Source: Capitulum mitella (lineage: Eukaryota > Arthropoda > Thecostraca > Pollicipedomorpha > Pollicipedidae). From it: DNA of 64,000 bases. Below are positions 32,739 to 45,270 of the stretch, piece after piece. The position numbers and the translations under genes were made by a program. The stretch lies in assembly GCA_030062745.1 (NCBI GenBank), contig CP099848.1, forward strand, positions 19,827,081 to 19,891,080, read 5' to 3'. The stretch's first letter is position 1. Every line of letters begins with the position of its first letter. The notes below the pieces were generated by a model. It was not told the origin of the DNA. It saw nothing but the letters and a program-made list of their open reading frames with translations, and did no database searches.

Positions 32739-35700
32739 GGCCCGCGCCCCCCTCGGCCCACACCCGGAAGACGTGATGCCTCCCCCCACCGCCATCGCCC
32801 ACCCCCGCCCCGCCCCGGGCGGAGGCGAGCGCCGGTGCGTGTGGAGGGGGCATTGGCTCCTGAGGGCGACTACTCTCCGTCATTTGGCGCCGGAAGTGGA
32901 AAGAGTGGTCAGTCAACGGAGCCCGTGAGATTCGGGTGGCGTTCGGGAGTTGCTGACCCTATCGCATCACTTTTGTATATAAAACTAATAAAAAGCTCTC
33001 AGTTTCATCCTTAATACGACTGGATGACGGGTGCCCCGTTCCAAAAATGAAAACCGATAATGATGAGAACAGATCGACTGTTCTAATGACAGCAGAACGT
33101 TAAAAAATAAGCATGTCATTTACTGCATGACTGTACGAACAAGTAACAATACTGGATGCCAGACCAGATGCGAACAATCTTGAAATACGCATTTTTTGGG
33201 AAGTTTGATTGTCATTATCGACGAGAATGATTTTCGTGCAATGGGAAGCCACATTAAGGAACATAAAGAACTCATTTCAATTAAATGTGTTTTTTCCATT
33301 CACTCTTTATCCAGACGTGTTATGTTTATTAAGCCAACACTCATGTCACTTCTTTAACACCTCATTTGCGCCTAACAGTTACGGACCAATGCTTTTGGAA
33401 AAGAACAGTGTATCAGCTATCAGCCTCTCGGTGTATTGTTCGGTTCTCAAAGAGAAAACGTTTGCTCGTAGACTGGAACAGGACACTGTTTGTTCCACCT
33501 GTCATATATGTATGCTACTTGTCTGCTTGGCAAACCAGTAACCAGCAATAATTCGGTCAAGATAAAATGGAGCGTACACCTTCGCACCTGCCTCATACAT
33601 CCACGTCAGCATAATAGAGTCCTGATTATTTGTTTTTAATGGCGTTTTTTAGCGCGTCATATGTGCTAACTCTTCCGACCAATTTCATCTCGAGGAGCAC
33701 GTCACCAGGACGTCGCCGCAATCCCGCAGAAGGAGAAAAAGGGCATTCAAAAGATAATTGCCTTTCTACAATGCTTGCTTCACAAAGCCGCTGAGCATGC
33801 CGGAAAAATTTCATAAAGCGGCAGTACAATAGCTGTTACACCGTTCCGAGTTTCTGCAGCTGATTCGATTCCGAGAACTAGCACAGGGCGCGATGCACTT
33901 CACACGCCCACGTGTCCTGACGCCCGGCTTCTGCCTCTCTTACGGCCTTGGCGTCACCAGCCGGTGCCGCCATTGGCGGCTCTCCAGCGCCGCCGCCAGC
34001 CACGCTGTCTGCCACGGCAGCCGGACGGCGAGACCGGCCGCCTCCGCGTCACGGCAACGCGGCGGTCACCGGTGATGTCACCCCCAGGTGGTGGCCGGGA
34101 AAACTGGGCATATCGGCGGAGGGTGGACGGTTAACGGAAGCGCCAGCTTTGCCGCCGCGGCTCGGATGGACTGACGTATCCCGTTCCACGTTTCGCCGCC
34201 TTGCCGGACGGTAGTAGGTGGGTGGCCCCTGCGGTCTATTCCCGTCGCCTCCACGGGCGCAGACGGGAATGTCCGCGCTGCGACCGCGCGAGGGAGGGAC
34301 TTCCCGCCCACTCTCCCGCGCTCAGCTGGAGGCGCCATGACACGTTATCACGCTGCGCACCGCTCAAGGTCACACACCAGAAGGGAGGCTGCGTGGCGGA
34401 TGGCATCTGAAGAGAATATGGTTATTTTGTGGTCTCTGGTGCGTTAATAAGTGTAATCAGCAAAAAATAAGATGTCTGCAAGACTTGTAAATCAGGACTG
34501 CAGAATGACCATTATTACATTATGATGAGCGGTTTATTTTGAAACTACCATCGAGGTGTAAGAAGGACTCATGTGGCAGAAAACATGTATGCAGACTCTT
34601 GCCACATTATCTATTTTTGTAAAAATAATTTTTACTGCAGCGAAGCTTTGGGTGAAATATCATTTGTTCATCACAAAATGCTGTGCGCGCAGGACTTGTA
34701 AAATAACGTCTTTCTGTTTTCTTATATATAAAAATCACAGTCAATGACGATTTGGAAAACCCACGTTTTCCGCCGAACTAAAGATCTTTAACTGCTCAGT
34801 AATCCGTCATCCCTTATCTGTCATGGGTGTGCTTCTGCGCCTGGTTTTTCCAGCAATGACGCCAACGAGTTTAAGCAGTAAATGCCGTTGCCCGGTTTGA
34901 GACTACCCGTATGACGCAGCGCTGATGTAACTTTTCAGAAATGACACCAGTTTAGGTGGAAATGAGAAACGTATTACTTGTTATAAAAAAAGGCGCAAAT
35001 GGGAAATATGACCAGGTGCACATAGCATGAGCCCCTACGCATTGTTGCTAGCAAAGCTCAAGGAATTTGTTTGGGCTGTAAATGGTCAGAACGCAGAAAA
35101 CTGAACGGAAATGACACACTACAAACGCAAAACAACATTTTGATGGGAACAGTCTCCATCTGACGCAGAAACTGCAGCATGAGTTGGGTTGCATTATCCT
35201 TAAGTAGACAAATGACAAAAGTGAAGAGAGAGAGAGAGAGAGAGAGGCGTCACCGATTTCGTGAAACTCGTCGCCATTCACGCTAGACCACACGAATACT
35301 TCTCGTCGATAAACAACGTGCTCCGTCGCCTTAGACAGCTTAACTGTTGTCGGCGTGGGAAAACGGCCCAGCCGACTCCTATCCTTGAGCGCCCGCGCAA
35401 GGCAATCCTTTATGGACCAGATTCTTCTCACAGTTCAAGGAGGCCTCTCGCGGAGTACGTGTCGCGCAGTTGTGACTGCCTAATGGAGCGCTGTGACACC
35501 GCAAACGCCGCTCCTGTTTCACCGCTGAACGGCGCGGAACACGGCGGCAGATTCGGCGTAGGACCAAGGCTAGGAGAATCATCATTTCCATCGGCCATGC
35601 GCTGCCACGGTATTTTACGACGCCTCCGTAAAGCGAAGACCACTTATGGAAAACGCCGGTGCTCGAAAACGAGAAGAAACGGCTTTTGTATGGGCATGAA

Positions 35701-36544
35701 AAGGTCCCTAATAGCTGATTTTGTCATTCGTAGCTGGTTAAATGGGAGGAACGCGGACAGGAAGATTCAGTGTGTATCCTTTCCTACAGGTATGCAGATT
35801 CCGGGCCTCGTTAGATGGCCTCGACGAGACAGTCTAGAACGGAACAAGATTACTGGGAACCCTTTGATGGCCGCGGAATATCTGCTTAAGGTACCGAGTT
35901 CCTTCAAACACCTTTGGTATATTCCATCGTTCAACGCATTACGTTCTTTCAGTTGTACGGGCACCGAGCAAGTTTATGGTTTGCGCTCCCTTAATGTCAA
36001 TCGCCATTCAAGCAATGAGCCACTTTTGTAAACTGAAGGCTGGTTGATAAACGTTTGGCAAACTTGATTATTTCTTCTCGCATCTTTTACTACAGAAAGA
36101 TGCTACGGAAGACAGATTCCGTATAATAGGACGGGTAAAGACCAACAACAATTAACCAGAACCTGATTTGCCAGTTGGTGAGAGCAAAATTCACTCTTAT
36201 AAAAAATATGATGCTTTTTGTCGGATCGTGCATATTTTCCCAGTTCTCATTGTCAAACTAAGCCACAAATATTCACAAGCTGTTTAGAAGAGTTGCTGGC
36301 TTGTGAAACTGTAGAAGCATGTCATCGTTCCGAGTCAATTGCGGTTACACCCTCCAGTCACTGTCATAGGCCTAATGTTACAGTCCATGAACATGGGGAG
36401 GTCCGGACCCCCACCCGATCCATCCCCCCGGGATCGCCACCCTTGGCTGACGTAGGTGTGGCCAACTGAGAGGGTACCGTTGCTCTGGCGGACTTGTTTT
36501 GGGCGGCTGAGCACGTGCGTGGAATCCGAAGAAGCCACTCTCAC
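32739..36544. other. Intergenic, no supported gene
   Basis: CpG-rich to 32900, AT-rich to 33880, GC island at 33940-34330, AT-rich to 35200, and a (GA)n run at 35224-35246. A 256-codon plus-strand frame at 35261-36031, with a shorter minus frame opposite (35048-35431), matches nothing I know. Confidence 0.5.
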
Positions 36545-36693
36545 CTCGCCAGATACCGCTAGACCAAATGTTACGGAGCAGCGGGATGCTCAGCGCGGTC
36601 CCAGGTGAAGATGAAAGTGTCCAGTCTCCCCACAGCAAGGATAAAGAAAATGAAAACTGCCAGACGGAGAAACTGGTCCGACCTGCGCGCCAT
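36545..36693 (-). other. Candidate first coding exon with signal peptide or anchor (weak)
   Basis: From an ATG at 36693 the minus strand reads MARRSDQFLRLAVFIFFILA and then VGRLDTFIFTWDRAEHPAAP before a stop at 36573-36571. This is a good basic-then-hydrophobic secretory or type II anchor profile, but the frame is only 40 codons. A strong donor (GAG/GTGAGA) follows at 36545 after the stop; a weaker donor lies just before the stop (CC/GTAACA). The string TGGTCTAGCGG between them resembles a tRNA A box, so a SINE remnant is an alternative. No downstream exon was found. Confidence 0.22.
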
Positions 36694-36699
36694 CTGGAC

Positions 36700-39600
36700 C
36701 AGACGGCGCGAATTACGTCACTTGCACCGTCAGACTAGTGATGATTATGTGGCACGAACAAACAGTTAGGCGTCGAGTCTATCATATTTACTTGACGTCA
36801 TACCTTGTGCTACTGTACGTACGACTGCTGCACGTCGTATTGCCATCTAATGGTAATGCACGCATTGAAATAAGATACGAGCTGCTGTCATACTTGATGG
36901 CATTCGTGTTTTGTTTTTCGTGGATTTAACACATTTTCAAAGTATTATCTAAATCGGTTTTGAAATATTGCACATCTCCAGAGTTTTTGAATTCCAAAGG
37001 ATAATCTTCGCAGTAAGTAGGGTGGCGCCTGAAAATGGCGCCCGCACGTGTGCATTCCAGGCCACGTGAGAAATAAGCTGTTCTTGTTTTTTTCTTCTTA
37101 AAGTTAAGCAACTGAGGGATCGGCCATAGCCGCTACACGCTGACCATCTGAGGGCCAACACTGATCATCTGAGCCGCCGGCTCGGTCCAGAGACCGTGCT
37201 TTGCTAGGCACCGGAAGGGCGCGGTGGCAGCATGGGCCCCTGAGCGTTAGCCGTTGTCCTACCTGAGACCCGCCCCTGGTCCCCGGCCGGCGGCGGCAGG
37301 GGCAGCCGCTTCCGAGCGTCAGCCCTGAGACCCGCCCCTGGCTCCGACCGGCGGCGGCAGCCGAGGCGCGGCCGGATGGCCCGGGCCGGCTCCACCCTGC
37401 AGCCGTTGCCACAGCGCCGGTCCGGGGCGGCCTCGGCGCGGCGGCGGCCGCTGCTCCAGTTACGCCACCGCGGCTGGGCGCCGGCCGGGCGCAGCCGGGC
37501 CGCCCGGTCAAGGCCGGGCGGCGGCCGCCTCCGCCGCGCGCGTCCCGCCCGTGACGCGCCCCGCTCCGGCTGTCTGGCCGGACACGAGCGGGGACGTCAT
37601 CCGTCACACGGGGCCCGGTCACGCGCCGCCCTCCGGCTGTCCGGCCCGGCACGAGCACGGGCGCCATCCGTCACACACGGGGCACGCGCCGCCGCTTTGT
37701 CTGTCCACCAGGGCGAACGTCGGGGCCCATCTGTCTTAAGGAGCGCGCGCAGAGCTCTCTTCGCATCAGGACACGCGCTGATTCTATCACCGTTTCGCGC
37801 AGCCCGCAATGAATGACTCTGTCTGACCGCCCAAGGATCATCGCCTCCTCTGCGTCCCAGAGACCACGCGCCAAGTTCGCTCTCGTATCGCAGGGCATCG
37901 GCTGGGCCTTCACGAGTTCCGCAAACACGTGCTTCTCTAATCTCTCCGGGGGTAAAAATGGCCCGACAAAGGCTCCAGTCGACGGCCGGTCGACGAGGCT
38001 GCACCTGTGCCGTTTGACGTTTGGCTGCGGGCCCAGCACGTGTGGCAATCCGCGAGTTTCTTGGCACCGAGTTCGATGTGTAACCCTGTTGCAAACGGCG
38101 GTTCGGTCGTAAGGATGCCGACGTGGACGTCCCCGGTGGTCGCTGAGCAACAACACAGCGTGAGGTGAGATGCTGATTAGATTAAGTCATCAGGCTCGAG
38201 ACCTAATCAACCGCAAACTTGCCAGCTGCTCTCCTGGTCACCAACATCTTTCAGATGGCATCATCACTACATAGCGGTTACTGTGATGAACCGAAAGATA
38301 ACATTTGCAAAAAAAAAACAGGCGAAGAAAACAGGAACTAGCCGTTTGGACATGGAATCACAAAGTCCTGGAAGCAAGTTCTGAGCCGGGACCCTCTTCT
38401 GACAATCACACACCGCAACCGTACTCCTTCACGCCAGACTCGCGCCATCTCTGTGCTGATTCTCCGCCACTGTCTGGCCCAGGCATCGACGGACGCCGAC
38501 GCCCCTCCCCCCGCCCCCGGCTCAGCTGACCGGCGACCGGCGCCTAGGCCGCCGTCCGTGACCGGCGACCGCGCAGCCGACCGCGGCAGCCGTGAGAGTC
38601 GAGAGTCACCGCTCGAGACGCCGGCTGCAAAAACGCCATATTGCAAGACGGTGGCCGCGATTGGGCAAGCGCGCTCCGGCGGCGCCGATTCAGGGTCAGG
38701 CCGCGCGCGCCCGGCGACGCTGCCTGCCGGCCGGCCGGCTGGCCTTGGCTGTGGAAAGTTGTCGCCGGAGACCATGCGGCTTACACAAGAGATCGAGCAC
38801 TGGCGGGACACCGACTGCCCCCCCCCCCCCCACCCCCTCGCCGGCGGCCTCCGGTGACTGGCCGCGGTCGTCGCCCGGCGGTCCCCGGGGGCGAAAATGA
38901 ACGGATCGGATCGGATCATCCGTCAGAGAAACTGCTCCTCGGTGTCGAAAGTCATACCTCAAAGTCAGGAAACGTCTGCCATGGCAAACGTCCTGGGCGG
39001 CAAACGACGCTTGCTTGGTTCCTGCCGGCCTGATGTGGAGCACGAGCGAACCTCAGGGAGACACAGCAATGGCGTCGTGGTCACGTCGTTACGCAGCAGA
39101 CCACAGGCAGTGGCAGCAACACCACCACGCCTCTAGGGGTAGACCACAGACAGACACATTTCTCAACTTTTTCAAGTGTTACTGGGGCGCTCGTGAGATC
39201 TGAGGTCATTGGCGTCGGGCGCTATTACTCGATCAACACGGGAAAGGGAGCCCGGCCTGCAGGGGACACTAACCTTCCCCGGAGCGTAGGGCGAGAACCT
39301 GGCCCACCTGAGACGCCCTTATCCGTTGTTTTTCCCGTCGGTAGGCTGATAGGTTCATCGCCCTGTTTATCGGTAATGGGCCAATGATGTGTTCTGTGTA
39401 CCAGACGCGCAGCAGTGGATGCCTCTCGGATCCAGATTCTCTCTTGATTGCGCTTTCTTGTCAATAACTACCATTGACATATCTTGGTGCCATTTCCCTG
39501 TCTTCTCTGACTATATCGCTTTGTTGTTGTGACATTCGTAAGTGATCTGTTATTCACAAAATGGACGTTTTGAGTCTAAAGATCAGTCTATAAAGGTATT

Positions 39601-42600
39601 GATAAGCTCAATGAAAGTTGTTCTGTATTGATCCAGAACTGCATCGTTTGGGAGAGATTTAATATGCTACTAAAGGATACAAGCATATCACATCCAGCAT
39701 TATCTCCTTGTTTGCTTGACCACAACGCATGTTGTTTACCTTTTGTGAAATAATGAGACCATGCAAACGTTTTTCCTCACCGATGTCTACAATCACTTTT
39801 TGTACCTCACCATTCCTGGCGACTTTATCAGCCTAATTTCATGTCAAACAGATCAAATAGGCCTTCCATGAAATCGAAAGTTCTTTTTCCCCAGATATAT
39901 TCTTGGAACTTGCTTCACTTTTTGCTCCATTGACGCATTTAGTCAACACGAGTCAACGTTGTACCAACTCCGACACAAATAAATTATCCTCGCATCTGAC
40001 AAGCGGGTTTATCAACACGTTGCATCAGAGCTGTGGGAACAGGAAAAGCGGCACTCCCGGCGCCTATCTAATGGGACGCACATGAGCGCTTACCGGGCGG
40101 TTAGCCGCCGCCGCCGCTCTGTGTCCGCCGTGAGAACCGCCGCGCCGCACCAGAGGGCCCGAGACAGGGCCAACCGATGCCCAGACAGAAGCGTCGCCGA
40201 CCAGTCGTGCTCGCCGCGTTACAACACTGCCGCGCGGCGGCGGAACCGCCGGAGATCGTGATCGTTGTCGTTGCATCACTGCTGACAAACCAGTGACTCC
40301 GGGGAGGGCACGTGACCGGTTCACTGTAGCGGTCACCCCGGGGCCGCGGGCCGATCGACCAGTGAGCTAATTGCCAGGGTAGCCGCCGGCTGGTCGTGAT
40401 CACGCTCTTCGTCGTGATTTGATCGGGATCGCAGGCGCCGCGAACCGATCACGACCACTCCTAATTTCATAACCGGAGCGGCGATTGCAAGATCACGGTC
40501 CTGTTCACCCCCTGAACCGTTACACGGACGGCAACGCCCGCCCGGAAAGCTCGCCGGACCGCGTCGCCGGTCAGCTGACGGCGGCAGCCGGGCGGGGGCG
40601 GCCGCGGCCGGCGGCAGCGCTCGTGCTTCGCTGTCAGCCGCCGCCGGCGCGCCGTGATTTAACTCAACACTGGCCAAGCGTGGCGACGTAACGTGCGGCG
40701 TTGCGCCGGCCTTTTCACTCGCAAATTCAGCCACCATGAGAACAGCCGCGCAGGTAATGGCGCACGCCCGCCGTCGTAAGCTGCTCTCGCGTCACGATGA
40801 GCAAAAACTGAAGCGATCCCAACGGACGTCGACGGAACTAAGCGTTCGTGGGATCGCGCAACCGTCGACGTGACGTTTACCGCAACAACAACCGCAAACG
40901 CTGACGTCTTTTCTGCTTCCCGCCCCGGCCGCGTAATCCCGACCGGCAAACGCATGCAGTGAGTCCAAACGCGTGCCTGGCCGCCGTCTTTGAGCTGCAG
41001 GCTGAGCCCTCTCGCGGCCCCGTCCGGGCGGCGGACGGGGCCGACCCGGCCTATCTCGCGCGTCAATGCCGCGCCGGCGGCCCCTCAGGCTATCGGTGGC
41101 AGGCGGCCCGCTCTGGCCGGCCGGCACCTTTCGGCGCCGTCCGTCCGTCAAGGGCAGCGGGCCGCGCCAGGTCGCTAATCTGCTGTTTACTCACCGGTCA
41201 GTGGCCCTGGCGGGAGGCCGGGTGGTCAGCGTCCGCCGGCGTCGGCTCGGCCGGACTCCGGCGCGCTCTGCTCGGGTCGTGTGCCGCGCCGGCCGGCCGC
41301 CTGCCCATCCGCGCCGCCGTCGCCGCCTGCCGCTCCGCGCGCCGCCGAGCGCCACCGAGCACCGCTCCACGAGCCTGTACGACGTCAGGGCGGCAGCGCT
41401 GCCGGCCGACTGGCGGCGCGGCCGGCCACGCCGCCGCACGCCGGACTTTCACTTTTGATCGGGCGGCCGCCGTCGCGCCGCTGCACCGACGGTTGCACAC
41501 CCGGCTAGGTCAGCCGACGGCCGGCCGGCGGCGACCCGAGGTCGCCGTCCTCCGGCGTCCGACCGTCGTCGGCGTCGTCGTCGTCGGCGGCGGCGCGCGG
41601 TTCCGGCTCCGAGATCAGCAGCCCGCGGCGGGATGATCCGCGGCCGACCGTTGCGTGTCGCCGCCGGGCGTGGGGCGTCCGGTCCCCGCGATAGCATCAG
41701 AGGGCGCTCCTCCTCGCGGCGCCCTTTGTTGGTCGTTGACGTGTGGAGTCTTACCGGCGGCCACTATCATTTGTCTCGGGTTTTTTTGCTCGCGCGACGC
41801 GCTTGATGGTGAATTACGAGTTTCGCCGGCTTTAAGCTCCCACAATGGCCTGTCTAGACACAACAACTGTACGTTGCAAATCCGCCAAGGACAGCTGTTG
41901 ATAAATTAGAGTGATTAAAAGATCCCTTTTTGCTACAGGACCAAAGAACGGGTAGAACGTACGCGAAATTACTAGGTATGCAATATGATGAAAGGGAAAC
42001 ATAGTTTGGGTATTGGCAACATGCACTTAGATTTGTTTACTGCTCGTCTGAAGCTTGCCAGCGACTGAAAAGAAAGGGCATGAATATCATCATCTACCCG
42101 GCCGCGAGTGATATGCTTTGCGTTGGCCGTTATTTGAAATGACGGACCACATGAAATAAATTTGCGAGGAAACGAGCACGTACTGCACTACATACTATTG
42201 CAGACAAGTGCACGGCACACTAGTTATCCAGTAGGGCCGTGCTTCTCGTGGCAGCACGCCCTCGCTCCTTATCAATCCAGCGGCGCCATTCGGGGCCACG
42301 TCTCCGTGAGCCTGAGAGTGAGATTCTCTGGCCGATTCGTCCCCGTCCCGGCACCTGTTCCTCACAGCCTGACGGGCCGCCCGTGAGGGCCGCGGCTCTA
42401 TCTCTTCTCTATCTCTTCACCTCCCAGCTGAGGCCGTGTGCCGCGGGCGGGGCCCGGGGCTGCTCGGGCAGATACCGCGCCGGTAACACCGTGAGGGCTT
42501 TAGGGGCGGCGGGCGGGCGGGCCGCCTCGGAGCCCTCGGACGGCGCGGGCGGAGCGCTCGGTTTCCCCGCTGGCCGTCGCTCATTTTCACTCGGCCCGCG

Positions 42601-42685
42601 AGTGCACGTAAGCTGATCCCGGCGCCATTGTCGACCAAGTAGGTTAGAGGCAGCCATCCGCGACGACTGCTCTCACCGCGGCGGC
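36700..42685. other. Intergenic, GC islands, no supported gene
   Basis: GC islands lie at 37130-37720, 38440-38930 and 40080-41700; a C13 run lies near 38818 and a CRE (TGACGTCA) at 36793-36800. The AT-rich stretch 39400-40060 is plain. One short minus-strand frame with ATG and strong donor lies at about 41756-41771 (MIVAAG/GTAAGA), too small to call. Open frames in the GC islands are not recognisable. Confidence 0.45.
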
Positions 42686-42849
42686 CGGCGCCCGGCCGGC
42701 AGCCGCCCGCCGCTGGTCATGTGCAGGCGCCGGTCGCGCGCATCCCGTGCGGAATTTGTGGGCGGGACGGCGCCCGGCCGGCAGCCGCCCGCCGCTGGTC
42801 ATGTGCAGGCGCCGGTCGCGCGCATCCCGTGCGGAATTTGTGGGCGGGG
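42686..42849. repeat. 82-bp tandem duplication, two essentially identical copies
   Basis: The unit beginning CGGCGCCCGGCCGGCAGC and ending GGAATTTGTGGGCGGG occurs at 42686-42767 and again at 42768-42849. I saw no difference inside the copies, only at the outer edge, so the duplication is recent. It lies in a GC island (42260-43050). Confidence 0.9.
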
Positions 42850-44714
42850 CGGCGCGCGGACGTCCGTGGCCGATGTGCAGCAAGGCGTCGCTCTGAGCTG
42901 CAGCTGTCTCTGGGTGTGGCGGGATGAGGCGCTGTCCGCCGGATTTACGGCTGGCGGGTGGGGAGGGGACACTGTCCTGTCTTCCTCTGTGAGGAGTGGG
43001 GGACGAGACGCACCCGATCGTGCCGGCGGCTGGTGAGCAGTCGACGGGGCTAAACTATTTTGTGTTCCGCTGTTGAGGAGAGAACGAGATACCGCATTCC
43101 GCACTGCGTGGTCGCCGCCCAGTCGAAAGGCAAACGCTTCACGACTCAAACTACATGCTTTGGACCGGAGAATACACAAGTAGAGCGTACATCACGACTC
43201 ACTACACGGACTCGCTGAACCGTACTCTGGAGATAATTTGCGGACGTTGTTGGAGCAGTGGTGCTAAATGCTCTATGGGTGACGACTCGCATGCGTTGAA
43301 CCATGGCCCGTTTGTCCTCCTTGCTGCGTGCAACTGCTTGTAGAAAATGGCTTTATGTGATGTGCTACATCCTTCGAATCATTATTCGGCATGAAAGAAC
43401 ACTGCAGATAAAACACTTCGAAAGGTACATCCTTCCGTTGGTTGCCTGCTCGTCTGCGAGACCCCCATGGTGTGTGATGAGTTTGCGTCACCTATCCGGA
43501 GCAGGATATCAGTACCATGGGGTAACACCTTCGTGTTCTCGCCAGTTTCTCACGGACACGACTTTTTCTGCACCGGGCACAAAGTTGGAGCGGCGCTGCA
43601 CGAACCTGCCGATACCGAGTCCTGTTTTCCCGATTAATCGGCACGGAGTGGGCGGTCAGCTGAGGTCGACCTCGCTCGCTGCAGGATACTTCCACAGGGG
43701 CCGAGCAACGGTCAGACGTGCTGGACCGAGCGCGCCAGTTCCTGTGCCGCTCTGTACCAAGTCGGAGGCGTTTTTGCCACCAAGCCATTTGCTATATCAC
43801 TCTGCAGCGAGCATGACATTCGTATCCTTTACACTGCAGCTGCATGTAGGTCAGCTTAGAACATAAGCTGTCAGTTTTCGAAACAATGCTGGTTAGGATG
43901 ATCAGGTACGCTGATATGGGCGAATTAGAGATTATTTCGTTCAATATCTCTCAATGGAAGTCTGATTGATGTTGGCAATTAATCGGTGAACACATTTTTG
44001 ACTCTTGTGGGCATTAATCCAGTGTGCTATCGCGGTGACTGAAGTACCGAATACATGACCATAAAACACGCTTACCTCTTTAACACTTTATGTAATCTCG
44101 TAAAAAGTCGTCTGTATCTTGCATTGCCATTTGTTGACCTCCTTACTGCGCATGAACACGTGAACATGACAAAATCTTAATGACGATAACCATTGACATA
44201 CATATTAATAAGTTGATTTTCTTCATAGGAAAAATGCGCCTCCGAACGCACCGAAAACGATAGGCAATAAAGTTGCACAACTATTGCAGCTTGTGCGTCC
44301 CATCTGTATACTGCATTCCAAGAGCATAATTAAAAGGTAGGCCTATTGCCCAGCATGCGCTTTACCACACCTCATAGGGCACCGTCACTGCAAGACTGTC
44401 ACTATATCTGTGTGTTTCTAAGGTCTAAGGTTTCTAAGGTCCCTACCAGGAGCAGGCTCCGAGTCCAGCACAATGTCAGCCGTACTCTCCAGAGCCCAGC
44501 AGGATCCGGCCGGACGCCGCAGGACGCCAGAGGGACGTCTCGGCCGCGGCTCGACCCCGCCCGCTCCTCGGTCCGCGTGCTCTGAGCCGTGGGCAACCGC
44601 GGCCCGGCCACGCCGTGGAAACCGCAGGGGCCGCGCCGGCGCCGCTGTGACCCGCTCCCACGACCGGCGGCAGTGACCGGCCGGCGGCGGCACGACCGCC
44701 GCTGCAAGGCTGCC
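42850..44714. other. Intergenic, nothing identified
   Basis: The GC island ends near 43050. From 43100 to 44450 the DNA is of mixed to AT-rich composition with no recognisable gene. The 187-codon plus frame at 43303-43866 matches nothing I know. Confidence 0.4.
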
Positions 44715-45270
44715 CCGTCACCGCCACCGCCCCCGCCACCGCCACCGCCAGCGTCAACGTCACCATCACCGCCACCGCCATCATCACCGTCACCGTCATC
44801 ACCATCGTCACCGCCACCGTCACCGTCATCACCACCGCCACCGCCACCGTCACCGTCACCGTCACCGCCACCGCCACCGCCACCGCCACCGCCAGCGTCA
44901 ACGTCACCATCACCGCCACCGCCATCATCACCGTCACCGTCATCACCACCGTCACCGCCACCGTCACCGCCACCGCAACAATCTCCGTCGCCGACACCAC
45001 CGTCGTCACCGTCACCGTCACCGCCATCGCCATCGCCATCGCCACCATCACCATCGTCGCCAACGTCATCTGTACCGTCATCGGCACCGTCAACGCCACC
45101 ATGACCGTCACCGCCACCACCACCGCCACCGTCTCCGTCGCCGGCACCACCATCGTCACCGTCACCGCCACCATCACCGCCAACGTCTCCGTCGCCGGCA
45201 CCACCATCGTCACCGTCACCGCCACCGTCACCGCCAACGTCTCCGTCACCGGCACCCTCGCCGGTACTGT
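44715..45270. repeat. (CACCGC/CACCGT)n repeat with 144-bp and 54-bp higher-order units
   Basis: About 550 bp of trinucleotide-phased CACCGC/CACCGT/CATCAC repeats. A block around GCCAGCGTCAACGTCACC recurs 144 bp apart (44747 and 44891), and a GTCTCCGTCGCCGGCACC block recurs every 54 bp (45131, 45185, 45239). The period is a multiple of 3, so several frames stay open for hundreds of codons, including a minus frame of 349 codons that is Asp/Gly-rich. I treat these as non-coding. Confidence 0.85.

Noticed and set aside
37671..38156. 161-codon minus-strand frame
   Set aside because: No recognisable motif, no flanking splice pattern, and an equally open frame on the opposite strand.
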